From Lineus longissimus (taxonomy: Eukaryota > Nemertea > Pilidiophora > Heteronemertea > Lineidae), in the NCBI RefSeq assembly GCF_910592395.1, contig NC_088309.1, positions 9,178,501 through 9,242,500 of the forward strand: a DNA stretch of 64,000 nt, in the 5' to 3' direction. The position numbers and the translations under genes are program-made. Shown in pieces: positions 35,801-47,100 of this stretch; the stretch's first letter is position 1; the number at the start of each line of letters is the position of its first letter. The notes below the pieces were generated by a model. It searched no databases. It saw only the letters and a program-made list of their open reading frames with translations, and had not been told where the DNA came from.

Positions 35801-37365
35801 TGGGATCAATCATGAGTGTTAATAATCCTGAACAAGGGACTCTGCTACGATAGTTTTCCTTTAAAGACCTGTTACGTTTTTGGGCAACTTCTGTGTCCCA
35901 GACTTGGCAGAAGTAAACCTGTTGTTGTCTCCCCGAAAAAATAATAATCATTTCAAACAATGTCTTTGCAGCATGGACCCCTTCACGTTGCAAATCTAGT
36001 CCAATCTAGTCCACCTCCCCCGCCTCCGTCGTCAAATGCCGGCGGTCCTCAGCCTCCCCCTCCGCCACCACCAGATGGCTCTGAAGACTATGATGAACGG
36101 TTAGTGGTGCAATTTGTGAAGTTGTTATGTTATTTTCTGTAAAATCCTCCACTACATCACTTTCCATTACAATTGAGCCTTTGATGATGGTTTGACAAAC
36201 TTGCAACCCAAGATATGAAACTGGCAAATTGTAGTTGTGTCAACTGCTAAAGTAGTTTTATTGCTGTGTTTCAGGACCGTCACAAGCAATGGTGTGATGA
36301 TGCCTCCGCCGCCCCCACCAGGGAAAGATGGTGAGTCTGACATGAAGTTGATGCCCCCTCCATCACTATCAAATCAAGGCCAAGGTGTGTAATTTCTAAA
36401 TTGCCTTAAGAGGGTACATTCCCGCTGTGAAATTTTCTACAAAGGTCTATTTTGTAGGCTGTGAAAATGATGCTGTACTTCCTGTTCCATCAACAATAGG
36501 CCAAGTAGGGAGTCATTCCTATGTCTGTGTTGCACAGAGTGGAGTACTGATGGAAAACCACAAAATGTTGTGTCTTTTCTTGGTAAACCAGCTCCAGCAT
36601 TATTTCATTATTAATTTATTAACCAAGTAAAGTCTAATGAGAAGCTTGTAATGGCTAGAAAGTTTCAGTGACATGGTATTGTGATGCTGATGATTTCTTA
36701 TTATTTTTAGGTACTAAGCGACCTGCTGGTATGGACAGAGGGGATCAAAAGAGGACAAAGGGTGCATTAGGGAGTGTAGCAGGTATGTTTTAAGATTACT
36801 ATTCTCTCTCAAATGCACATGTGGGATAGTGTAAAAGTAGTATTGGCAAAGTTTTCCAGTTGAGAGTCAAACAGAGAGGACATATTGAATGAAAGCGAGT
36901 ATCTTACCAACCTTTTGGTTTGTTCCAGGTTATGGTTCAGATGAGGAAGAAGGGGATGATGTCAACTCATCAATGCGAAAACAACAGCGGGAGGCTGCCA
37001 AGTACTCGTTCAACCAGTACTCGGGAAAACCACAGATCTATAATGCAAACGCTCCTGGTGAACTTCAGCATCCGGCATTCATGGGACATCCACCCTACGG
37101 TGGACCAATGGAGCTGATGCCTGGTGACCCGTCATTCCAGTATAGTCAGCCCCCACCTCCACCCCATACGTCACAGAGTCATTACGTGTCATCGTCAATG
37201 GAGTCTCAGTTATCAGTGCAACCAGGACAGTTCTCACAGCCACCGCCACAGTTCAGTGCCCCTCCGCCCCCTCCCCCACAGTTTGGCTTCAACCAACAAT
37301 ATTCCCAACCACCGCCATCATATCAAGGGCCGCCCCCTGGGCAGCAATATTGGTCAGGGCGGTGA
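23835..37365 (+). CDS. KHDC4: KHDC4 (BLOM7/KIAA0907) KH-domain splicing factor, 16 coding exons
   Basis: Exons: 23835-23851, 24275-24587, 24837-24913, 25100-25152, 25451-25716, 26069-26158, 26434-26558, 26876-26936, 30871-30967, 33900-33983, 34222-34862, 35193-35561, 35972-36099, 36275-36384, 36711-36782, 36929-37365. They sum to 2940 nt, 979 residues. KHDC4 is a nuclear RNA-binding protein that associates with the spliceosome and affects splice-site choice. Family landmarks in order are [20 protein letters not shown], a first KH module with [13 protein letters not shown] and [16 protein letters not shown], and a second SF1-like KH with GKILGPGGSYIQHI and KGKGSG. Then come a long Gln/Pro tail, RRRFTEE and [16 protein letters not shown], and the acidic motif YGSDEEE. 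The human protein is about 614 residues; the excess lies mainly in exons 11, 12 and 16. The tiny first exon encodes MAAFH plus a split codon and was chosen because its phase and donor fit exon 2. Confidence 0.93.
24047..24140. repeat. 46-bp tandem duplication in KHDC4 intron 1
   Basis: TACTGGAACCGCTTGCTTTG recurs 46 bp apart (24047 and 24093), followed each time by 'agatagtgcctcagatct'. The two copies differ at very few sites, so the duplication is recent. Confidence 0.9.
24588..24593 (+). other. GC-AG intron donor of KHDC4 exon 2
   Basis: Exon 2 ends GAAGAG and is followed by GCAAGT. Only this junction keeps the frame into exon 3 and reproduces the family sequence ATQEE-ISKMSG. The nearest GT (24592) would add four bases and break the frame. 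GC donors with otherwise perfect consensus are a known minor class. Confidence 0.85.
27532..27615 (+). CDS. candidate alternative terminal exon of KHDC4
   Basis: Inside the 3.9-kb intron 8 an acceptor (tgtttatttcag) is followed by an open stretch in the phase left by exon 8. It would add VVCPRKTTS and stop at TGA 27559-27561. AATAAA follows at 27591-27596, with GT-rich sequence about 20 nt further on. Use of this exon would give a short protein with both KH modules but without the Gln/Pro tail. It is inferred from signals only. Confidence 0.4.
31193..31246 (+). CDS. candidate 54-nt in-frame cassette exon of KHDC4
   Basis: Between exons 9 and 10, a stretch bounded by an acceptor (ctatcctcaag) and a consensus donor (GTAAGT) is exactly 54 nt. 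It enters and leaves in phase 1, matching both neighbours. It would insert about 18 residues including [17 protein letters not shown]. The polypyrimidine tract is weak, so it may be alternatively used. It is not counted in the 979-residue model. Confidence 0.4.
31614..31748 (+). ncRNA. H/ACA box RNA copy A (SCARNA4-like), KHDC4 intron 9
   Basis: Hairpin 1 has the lower stem GGAGGTT/AACCTCC and an upper stem GTGTTAG/CTAATAC. It is followed by an H box, AGATTA (31676-31681, consensus ANANNA). Hairpin 2 has the stem CTCTTT/AAAGAG and ends at ACA (31743-31745), three bases before the presumed end. Pocket 1 strands AAGAA and GATAC pair with UUCUU and GUAUC of the U2 branch-site region. They leave U41-G42 (vertebrate numbering) unpaired, and the right strand starts 14 nt before the H box, as H/ACA guides require. 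As I recall, human KHDC4 hosts SCARNA4, which is assigned to U2 positions 39 and 41; that supports the call. Confidence 0.8.
31830..32250. repeat. degenerate repeat built on 'ccctatccttgaaccaat'
   Basis: Phrases close to 'atccttgaaccaat' and 'agtgaatggtca' recur about four to five times at irregular intervals in KHDC4 intron 9. The array is old and poorly conserved. Confidence 0.45.
33003..33120. repeat. 118-bp intronic hairpin, imperfect inverted repeat
   Basis: The arm ending 'tctatcataagaat' (33003-33032) pairs with the arm beginning 'gttcttatgatagatgagg' (about 33090-33120). About 19 of 24 core positions match, with 13 contiguous. The loop is about 60 nt. It lies in KHDC4 intron 9 and may be a small inverted-repeat element or a structured RNA. 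Confidence 0.6.
35648..35782 (+). ncRNA. H/ACA box RNA copy B (SCARNA4-like), KHDC4 intron 12
   Basis: This paralogue of the intron 9 RNA keeps the GGAGGTT/AACCTCC stem, the H box AGATTA (35709-35714) and the ACA (35777-35779). Pocket 1 is identical (AAGAA and GATAC), so the predicted target U2 position 41 is the same. Hairpin 2 has a better lower stem than copy A (GGTGGATA/TATCTACC, eight pairs) and the same left guide GAACA, complementary to U2 41-45. Its right guide strand differs from copy A. Upper-stem changes between the copies often keep pairing, which is typical of a real RNA gene. Confidence 0.82.
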
Positions 37366-37823
37366 GCATTATAGGACTTATAAGGCTGTGTATCCATTGG
37401 CTGTTCCCTTGTGAACTTGAGGACTTGTAACATGGTTTCTATTGCCTCTATTGCACATTCCCTGGTACATCAAATGGGAATGTCCAATGAGCCAAATTAA
37501 TCATTTGGTGTTGTGCATCTCTGGCAGTATGAAACGAGGAAAAGCTGCACAGGCAAACAGTCTGTGGATATGCAACCTAACTGGACAATTCAATGACAAC
37601 GCAGAGTTCTGCTGTGTAGGGCAAGCCATCACTGGCGTGATTGCAGAGTGTGGCTGGTTATGAGCCAAGCAAATGACGATAGATTGAGTGGGAACGGTGA
37701 TGGTCTGTGTTCACAAGAACTTTAAAGAAGAGGTGTAGAGCCAACTGGCATCAACAGCGCTATGAAATGGAGGGCAAGCATGAACCTTTTTGGTTGTGTT
37801 CTCTGTCATGATTTGGATGATTA

Positions 37824-37829
37824 AATAAA
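37824..37829 (+). terminator. polyadenylation signal of KHDC4
   Basis: AATAAA lies about 460 nt after the KHDC4 stop codon (TGA at 37363-37365) and is the first canonical signal there. The 3' UTR is therefore predicted to be roughly 480-490 nt. Confidence 0.7.
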
Positions 37830-37849
37830 ACACAGCCAACTACCTGGAC

Positions 37850-39400
37850 GGGGAAAATGTTGAAGTTTAGTTGGGATATACTCTGCTTTGGTCACTTCGA
37901 TAATGCAATTCCTTGGTGCTTGTGAATTTTGTTGTAAGCTTCATTTCATGCTCAAGTGTGTGCAGTTTATAGAAAAATTGATTGAATTTTTAATTTAATA
38001 TTATTCTGTCGTTTTGTTCTTGATGTAGACATTCCTGAATCCAGACACGTTCCCTTCCTTAACCTGTGAAAAGATATGTGGTAAATTAAAAAGTCAAGGG
38101 AGAGTGTAAAGTGAAAATAATGATAAATGCTTGTGTCCATAGTGCATTTAGTGTGTATTGCACTGTCAGCATTGGAGAAGAGGACCGGTGAAAAATTGGA
38201 TCCTGCTTCCCTTAGGTATTGAATTGATGCATGTAACCCGGTTTATCCTAGAACAAACTTTTCAGATGTCATGTCCCTTTAAGATTAATTTCTGATGCGG
38301 TTTATATAAAAACCATGGTGTAAATTTTCTTGCAGCATCCAAATCATTCTTTGATGTAATGCTGGATTGTCTTAAAATGAAATGCTAAGGGCTCAGTACT
38401 TCCATTTCTGTGAAGAAAGACTTGCCTCAAATTACACAGTACTGTTCTAAGATTCATATGTCTACAGTGTGATAAGTGTCATGATGAAATTCTAGGGTAA
38501 TGTAATTGAAACTTAAGTGCTGTTGGAAGAAAATGGAAAAAAGGGTTGAACTAAAAAAGCGACTATACAGCTCGACTTCTTCCATGTTGGTAGTCTCTGC
38601 TCTGTTCACACATAAAATCTAGCATAGCTTAAGAGACTTAATCTGTGCTTGATAAACTTCAAGTAGGTCTGGCCAGGGAAGTTTTGGGCATTTAGGTAAC
38701 TTATTAAAATGTACTGCAGCGTTCCAAATCACGCCACTGTCTGTATAATTTGGTCTTCTCCTGTATGTGTCAATAGTGAATAAATGAAATGCCAAATTTT
38801 CTATATAAAACAAGTTTCCTTCTGTTTCTGAGCACTTCCTGCAGTGTGATCCAATGGGAGCCTGGTTGGCCCTCCAATGGGCCAGATGGATCCATGATGC
38901 CTGCCAGCCACCTTTCCATCTGACTGTTGAGCTTGCCTCCAATGACAAGAGCCAATATCCACTTAGCTGGGACAAGAAGACCACTCAGGTTGTGCATATA
39001 CTATCTGTCTGATTTAGAACTTGCCGTTCTCCGATCCTAATGCTGCCTTACAAGGGCCAGCCATCCTCTCCTCCGCCTATTTTGTCGGACACCTAGACCA
39101 GACCACTTACAATCTAGTTGTGACTTTGTCCTCATAAGACCGATTTGGCTTATAACATTGGTGATTGGCCTGGGATGATCAGTTGTCTCAGCACAACTTG
39201 TCACAACCAGACTGTGTATGCACATTTACATGTGATATCGCAGTATCCAGCACTTCAGGAATTAAACGACCTTAGTCGTCATCAGTGCGATCATTTGGCT
39301 CCAACTTATGCTACGTTCACACCTAATCCGTATTTAAACCGAATTCCGTAGTGCGCACTCCGGAATTCGGACTAGTTAGTGCGGGATAAAAATGATGAGT
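37850..39400. other. intergenic, no gene recognised; one dispersed repeat
   Basis: A phrase at 39116-39147 ('gttgtgactttgtcctcata' and on) recurs with about five changes at 61758-61789, so it belongs to a dispersed repeat family. The minus frames at 38619-38997 have no recognisable motif. Confidence 0.45.
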
Positions 39401-39414
39401 TCACACTGGGTTAA

Positions 39415-39600
39415 TCAGTTGGTCGCCAGCACCCGCAGGTCTCCATCCACGCCGATGGTCCTTGCATCGCGCTCGACCGCTTCCGTCCACCTCATCCGGT
39501 GTCGCCCCCTTCTTCGTTTCGCACCCGTCTTACTCGGATGAGTATTTGCCCAGGCCATCGCATGGTTAAAAAAAGATATTACATGAAATATCCGTTCGCC
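39415..39600 (-). mobile_element. non-LTR retrotransposon ORF tail fragment
   Basis: On the minus strand a short frame reads KTGAKRRRGRHRMRWTEAVE followed by RDARTIGVDGDLRVLATN and a stop. A basic stretch, then 'RxRWxxxVxxD' and 'LA', is the usual C-terminal tail of many non-LTR reverse transcriptase proteins. No reverse transcriptase core is present, so this is a small dead fragment. Confidence 0.45.
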
Positions 39601-40013
39601 GGCGAGAATACGCGTTATGTATTTCAAGAAGTGACATTTACTGAGTACACGCTGATTGGGGACTTGGCATTTAAGGCTCAGTTGGTTGTTGGGAGCATCT
39701 TATATTGTGTGTAACACCCTATAATAAGGCTGATTACAGAAGTTCCGCGTGGCTTTGATGGAATAGACGCCCCTGCGATATTGTCTTCTGGTGACAACGG
39801 AAAATAAGAATGAGAATTATTTTGCGGTTGTGGTGGTTATTTGTAGAACAGATCAGCTGGTTTATATTATGCGGCTGATTCATGATAAAATGCTTACGAA
39901 AATGACCCTCCCAGTATCATCCATTACATCGATCTTTGAATGGCATTATTGAATACGATTTTAGGTAATGTTGGACACCAATTTTTTTTTTGGCTTTCTC
40001 CTTGGAGATTTTG

Positions 40014-40180
40014 GAGACCTGACATTTGTAACCGAGGATGTCAGGTCCTGAAGAAAATGAATGCTCTATGGTGACAAGGAGCACGACTGCCTGTGGTCTT
40101 TATACAAAGGTACACTTGGAAGCCCCTTTCGGCGATTCCTTGTCTACAACAACCACTATAGGACCTGACATTAATTTGTA
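40014..40180. repeat. nested inverted and direct repeats
   Basis: GACCTGACAT and ATGTCAGGTC form a 10-bp hairpin at about 40016-40047. ATGTCAGGTCCT (40038-40049) also pairs with AGGACCTGACAT (40160-40171). 'cctgacatttgtaacc' recurs as a direct copy near 40164. These lie about 1 kb upstream of the Ras-like gene. A small MITE-like element is possible. Confidence 0.5.
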
Positions 40181-40199
40181 ACCAATGATGGTGTGCATA

Positions 40200-41145
40200 C
40201 CCGTCAAAATTGGCATAATCCCCGAGATCGAGGCCGGCGTACCAGGCTATACCCTCAACAGCGATCTTGTAGAATAGTAAAGTCAATGTAAAATTGCTTC
40301 CCTGACGTCAAAGCTGAAAGATGGCCTCACACAAATACATTTCTCGAAAGTTATTAGTTTACGGTATATAGACGACGGACAAAATGACGAAAATCACTGT
40401 TTCGCGACAGATGGTTGTGTCCGTCGCGAAACGCGACATCTAAAGGAAAATTGAACTCGTGCCACACCCTTTACATGCGCACTACTATCGCTACAGGCCT
40501 AACGCCCGTTCATTATTTACATAACAAAATAAAAGAGCTAATAAAGGCATGTATTCCTTCCACACCCAGACAATATCGATTTCACCTTCCCAATAACAAT
40601 TACTCGTACCAAATGATCTCGATAGTTTCTAGGCATGGAAGCACTAGCATGCTAACCCATTTCGCAACATGAATGATAAAGCAGAAAATTCTGAATGTTT
40701 ACAGCAAAACAATGCCCGGGGTGACGTCAACGATACCTAGTATCACGTGATGGCACACTCCACGCAAATATCAATAAGCCAATTTTGATAATCTCATCAA
40801 AGCTATACTAGCTTTGCGCATGTGCAGTTCGCGACAACGAAGTTGCGTCTTGACTGATTTTGTTGAATGGGTTTAGCGCGACAGACAAGACGAGAGCGTT
40901 ACCAACATCCGCTTGCAGTGACAACAATCCGCAGACGAAGACAATCAGCTGACTCTCGAAGCAGACGATCTGAGAATATAGCAAGAAGCAGACGATCACA
41001 ATTGTGGAATAAAATTCATAGGTAGATGCTATTGTAAATAAAATATTTTCGCTACAGTTTTTCACAGATTCTGCTAAAGGACCAGCAGGGATCTGAGTCT
41101 GTATCAAACGACGGACCTCGATATTTTTCGTGTTCAAATTTGACA
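40200..41145 (+). promoter_or_regulatory. upstream region / 5' UTR of the Ras-like gene
   Basis: This stretch precedes the Ras-like start codon. It contains an E-box CACGTG at 40744-40749 and a TGACGTCA-like half site near 40720. I could not place a transcription start. The frame ahead of the ATG at 41146 is open back to a stop near 41036 but holds no earlier in-frame Met. Confidence 0.35.
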
Positions 41146-44100
41146 ATGCCCGGACGGAATTATTCAGTGGTGGTCCTTGGGGCCGGCGGAGTTGGAAAGA
41201 CTTCCATGGTCGTGCAGTTTATTCATGGATTTTTTCCGATTGACTACAACCCAACAATTGAAGACTGTTACAGACATGTGGTTCAGTTGCCAGGTTGGTA
41301 TCTTAATTAAACGGAATTACTATTACATGTCACTCTCTACTTGTCATTTTATCAATGAAGCACGTGCCATGGTTACTTGATTGATATTCTTGATGTATTG
41401 ATATTGATTGATTGATTTATTGATTGGTGGATTGATTGATTGATTGCACTTTCAATCATGTCAGTCTGGGTCCCTTATAGTACCTATCATTATTAGTTAT
41501 CCATGGTTTTGCTGTTTTGCTCGGGAATATTTTATTAGAATAGCGACAAATCACAACGTCCATATGGGCACGATCCCTATAGGAGATATTTCGTCCGCGG
41601 CGCCAGGCGCATCCGGATGGGCGCGCGAACACATGCATTGTTTTTATTTGATGCAGCATTATATAAGAAAGGTTATACTCTTAATCTTTCGCAGTGTGAT
41701 ACGACATCTGATCACTGACATAAAAACATTGAAATCTGCCAATTACAGCCTAAAGTGAAGTTACTTAGGTATATATAATATTGTCTCCCCCGGTGTATCA
41801 ATCAACATTTCCTTGTCTTATAGTCTGCATGCTCTGACGAAATTCCAAAATAACCAGCCATCGCCTGTTACTGACATCTCGCCAACATCTCAGTTTATAT
41901 TACCATACAATTGCCTCTCTTGACGTTTCCCGAACGTGTTAACATTCCTCCAGCAACCTGGTCCTTAACAATCTACATTGTACCGCCTAATAGCCAGCAA
42001 GATGAAATTTGCTAAATTCGCAGACTTCCTCCAAGCTATTTCCTCGCCTGGTGCCTGGGCATCTCAGAGCTAAAAAGCAAAATGAGACACTCTTTCCATT
42101 TACTGTACCGAGGTATTGATCGTTTTCTTTAAGGCTTCCTTCCGTTCCATTAACAACGAAGTTGGTAGGGTCTCCTCACAAAATCCAAGTGAATGTGTAT
42201 AGCAAGTCATTCTTATGAAAGACAAAGTAAAGAAACATATATTCTAATTATAATCAAGTAAGAAAAGATAAAAAGTCTATCTACATCTACCAGTATACTT
42301 TTTAAAACGTGTTTAAATTTGAGATCAGAGTATAATCCTCGACTTTTATACAGTGAGATTTTCCCTAAAACCTGAGGATAGACCTAAATCCTATGATCGT
42401 AAAATAAATCATTCAAGTAGCGTATGCTACATTGATTACTTCAGTCAGTGACTGACGAAGAATTTATTGCTGTTGGCTTTGACAAACATTTTTTTGAGAA
42501 GGGGGTATTTTGACGAGACGCAATACAAAGCGATAAAGTCATGGTGAAGCTTTCCCTGATTGACCATGATTACAATCAGCAATCAGGTATAGTATATTTA
42601 TAGTCAAGTCGTGACCGATTCTCCATCTCATTAAAACGATCTGTCCTTTTCCGCTTTGAACCTGGCAAGTCCGGTCTCAGGGGACTTAGCCCGGCGCCTT
42701 TTTCGCAGGTGCTGATACTGATAAGGAGAATCTGCATTTGGACAAAGGTGTTAAGACAAAGTGACACGAATACCAACAGGGATATATCTTGTTGATCGTG
42801 ATTCGTGACCGTGCTAAATTATCGTTATATCATGATATTAGAACCAATGTTAGTAAAGTTTACAATCAGATACTGAGTATCTGAATCAGTCCAATTATTT
42901 GGTTTAAAAAAGTAACTCGTTGCCTCATTTTATCAGATGTCGCGAGGTGTTCCAGTGTTTTTTGATTGACTGATGTAATAAGCAAAATCTAAACATTCCG
43001 ATTTGCTCATCTATAATTTGATCAAGTTTCTTGGTTACACAAAAATAAGGGGTTAAAAGCTTCAGCCGTTACAAATAAGCAAATACATGTATGCAACCCG
43101 CCCCTAAAGAGAAAACCAAAAAAACTCCTTAAGGTTTTAGCTTGTGAAAAAGTTCAAACGATTTTTCAGTCATTGCCCTGAAAAACTTCGAGGGGGTGAT
43201 TTGTGTTGGTTGGCCGAATGTGTGTTTTGGCAGGATGCCGCGGTGGCACAATTTTCTCGTAAAAATGCTGATCACAAAAAATTGGGAACGGCAACTTGAT
43301 TGCTTCTAATTCTTATGTCATCATTAGAAAGGCCACTGCGCAGATTAGCGAGTATGTACTATGAGAATTGAAATCTTGCGTACCATTCCCCTATAATTGA
43401 AAACTTTGCAACCGAATCGTCATAACAGAAAAAAACGTATAGTTTTATCAGTATCAGTCTGTTGTTGAACGCATGAGGAAAAAAAAATGCAGCTTCCGTC
43501 AACAAAAGTTAGCATGTTTTAACGTGTTTACATAGAAATGTCATGCTAAGCTTATCGGAATCGTAAGCTGATGATAAACCTTTCGTAACCCAAATCCCGC
43601 CCGGGCTAACGGAACAAATATACAGATGCTTTGAAAGCAAATCCCGGGTAAGCGTCACCGAGGATGGGGCTCCAGTTCACTGAGATGCAAACAGGCAAAC
43701 TCGATCGTGTTTTTACCCTAATCCTTCTTCTATTGACGTATAAAGGTAGCTTTTGTGTTCCGCCAGTGCTCTCTGGGTGTATGAAAGACGACACCGCGCT
43801 GACATTTTGAGGAAAAGAAGGTTTCAGCGTTACTTTTTGATAAACCTATAAATGGCATATTGAATGTCTTTGCCGTTTTTTTTACATCAAAGAAAAACCG
43901 AAGTCAGAAAATACTGGAATACTAACCATGGTTGAGGGCGTATTTTGTTTTTCCAGAAGCCAATAGTCTGTGTGGTGAAGTGCGGATGATGAGAGACACG
44001 ACTGTACATATATGCAGCAAACCTTACAACATTCATGCGGGTTTTTTTGTATTATACATCTTCAACTTATAAGTGATCGCAGTACTTTTTCGATATAAAA

Positions 44101-47100
44101 AATTGGTGCGGACAATGGGATAGGCGTTTACGTTGGCGTTTCATCGGGGTTTTGGCGAAAACTCCCTATTAATCAACCCCAAATTGCACCAAAATTGGCG
44201 ATGGTGCCATGATACAGCTTCTCTCGCAAAGGGTGTGTGTCCCACATTAGCGTCACTTTCACTATAATAGGCCATCTAAGATGCAATATACATCATCTCG
44301 AATGACGTCGCCCCCCTGTGCGCTGGGATCTGTCCCAATAATAAGCCATCTCCCCTGACTGCTAAGAAACAAAAAATGCCTTGGAGGATTAAGCATCGTC
44401 TTTGATCGGGTGTATAAATATCTTGGAACGTTTCATGGTAGCTATAACTCATAAGATGGGTAATGGCAGAACTTTATTTAGATGACATTAAACTCCCTTC
44501 GGCACAAGATTAATCGATTTCGGATAAAACGGCAACAACGAAAGGAATGATATAAACAAAGAATATGATTTTGTCTTTTACTGGAAACAGATTAATGAAA
44601 AATGTTTGCGAACTATGCATGTTGACTATGACATTAACCTAAGGTTGTCTATCCATAGGCCGTAATCTTGAAAACTTGTTGTCTTCCCTGTACAACCAAC
44701 GGGAACGTGCAGTAAGCCAACCAAAGGTTAATTTATTGTGTGGCGTGTCACAAGCTCACTGCACTAGCGACCACGACCGACGGAACAAGGAAAAACACCA
44801 CCAGCAAACAGTCTGTGGATACGCAGCTTCAACAGTTATCTTTGTGAACCTTCCTTAAGAAGGAACTGCCAAATATGATTCCTTTTGGCCCTTGCCAATT
44901 TAGATCCATCGACCACCATGAAGCTGCTACGTGGGGGTCGATGATATCGAGATTTGCCCTGATGACCCTTTTATAAGACAGTATAGAACAAGACTAGCTT
45001 AGCCTCTCTGCACCTAGAGACCCTTAAGAATAATTACTTTGTACAAGGCTATATTACCCCGATGAAGCAGGAGTGATGATTCCGGTTGGACGATGGCAAT
45101 TGCCAGTGCACCGAATGCTATTTCTGAACTGATCCGATATCCTTCTCAGTTCTCCACAAAAAGTGTCCTATTATACTATATAATCATATCAACTGCCTTG
45201 GGTGAAGATTTGCTCTGTTTTCAGTATGAATGACAATGAACAAAAACGCTAATGATAATGCCGAAAGTTATATTGATATTTGATAATTTTGGTAAGGAAG
45301 ACGTTGTGTAACTTGGTTCCGATCGATAAAGGCCGCGGGTCAGTATTGTGATCCTTTACATCATGGGCCATCGTTAATGATGTATATTAATTCAACACAA
45401 TATATTTGTATTGAATTCGATATTTTGATAGTTACATGAACATAAATAAACTACGTCAAGATGTTGACAATGGACCTTGACAAAAATAGTCCGATATTGC
45501 GTTGATTTAATTAATAAACCATTATAGAGTTCGACTTCGTGTCTTTTCTAAATACGAACGTTGCCATGGCCATTTGTTGATATAAGATCCATGGCAACCT
45601 GTTAACTGGGACCATGATGACGTCATGATGACGTCGAGGGACCCACAAGGGAAATAACTAAATCGATGGCTTCCGCTAGACGCGTGAGAATGTGAGCTTG
45701 GACGGACCCGTATTTCCGTTCTCCGGGTATAAGCAACCTGACCAATCAATTAACTTGACGGAACTCTGCCTGCAAACACGGCTACTCCCATTCGTAATTT
45801 GCCGGTTGTGACAACAACAAAATGGCCGCTGGTAGTGTTATGATATAAATCAATAGTTCGGTCGCGTACAGGCATTTCAAGATCAAAGATCACATTCTCT
45901 CAAAGCAAAAGATGCCTAGAAGTACAGCCCCAGTGATGGTTTATTTCCAATCACCGCCTGCCTCGATAAAAACTATTCAGCGCTTCACATTGGTTCATTT
46001 CCAATCACCAGTACATCCGGCAAGCATCCCCGTTTTGTGAGTCGTCGCTACTTCTGGCTATCGTCGCTACTTTCTGCTGCGCCGCAGGTGCGCCACTCAT
46101 GTACAAGTCATGTCTAGCGTATAGATTTAGGAGTTGCCCCTAGATTTAGCTGCGTGTCTTTTCAATAAATACCAATCAATGCCAGTACATGTATAGGTTT
46201 GCGCGAAGAAGCGCACATTAGCGCAAGTCCTTGTCGATTTTATCGATGAACTCCCAATTTGCTGTGTCTATAGATCGAACACCACTTGACTATCGGTAAG
46301 ATTTAGAGATGTTGCCCATTTTTTTTACATGACGTACATTCGACCACGTGACGGAACCGCTATAGATCTACGCCGTGGTATCTCCGTGGCGTCGTCGAAG
46401 AATTGTCACCGCAGAATTGGCGACAACTCGCAAAACGGGGAACCTTGCCTGACTGATCACCGCCTCGGAAAAACGATTTAGCGCTTTTGATTCTATTCGC
46501 TTTAGCCGCAAGAAAAAAATGGACGCGAACGGCGTTGGCCTTTATGTAAGCTTACTGACGTAGTTCTTCTACTTTGATCCTTTTCTGCTTTGCTCTCAAG
46601 TAACACTTGATTAGCAATAAAAGCATTTTAGGGCTGTGTCAGTTATCTTCCAGTTTGCTGCCTTTACAATGCAGTTATTGTTTTACGATATAAGTTTTTT
46701 AGCCGATACAAGTAGGCGTTTTGCACAAAGCAGACGATGCATTAATTGATCTAAATCTAGTCATGATTATAGTACTCAGTAACTTTAAATGTCAGATTGT
46801 GGGTTTTTACTTTACTCGCATCACACATGGGACTATATCAAGGCACTTTATAAGAATCATACGTCCCCGGGCATTACGTCCGGTCTTTGATTTGCATTAC
46901 AAAACGTTGTTTGAGCTTTTGGCGACAAATAGATGTCACAAGAAACCAGGAAGCCTTTAAAGTCGTTTGTGAAGCCTGTTTGTGATAGTTAAGAAAACTT
47001 AGCTAAATACCAAGCGTCAAAGACAAAGTTAGAATATATAGCAGGTAAAGTTGTATCATTTTACAAAATGCTTTTCTCTTCCGCGCGCATAACCTGCTGC

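Noticed and set aside
36181-36240. C/D box snoRNA suggested by TTGATGATGG in KHDC4 intron 13
   Set aside because: No D box (CTGA) at a suitable distance and no terminal stem.
46519-46545. Possible alternative first exon (MDANGVGLY, then GTAAGC) for the Ras-like gene
   Set aside because: It leaves in phase 0 while Ras exon 2 needs phase 1, so splicing gives a stop after about 20 codons.
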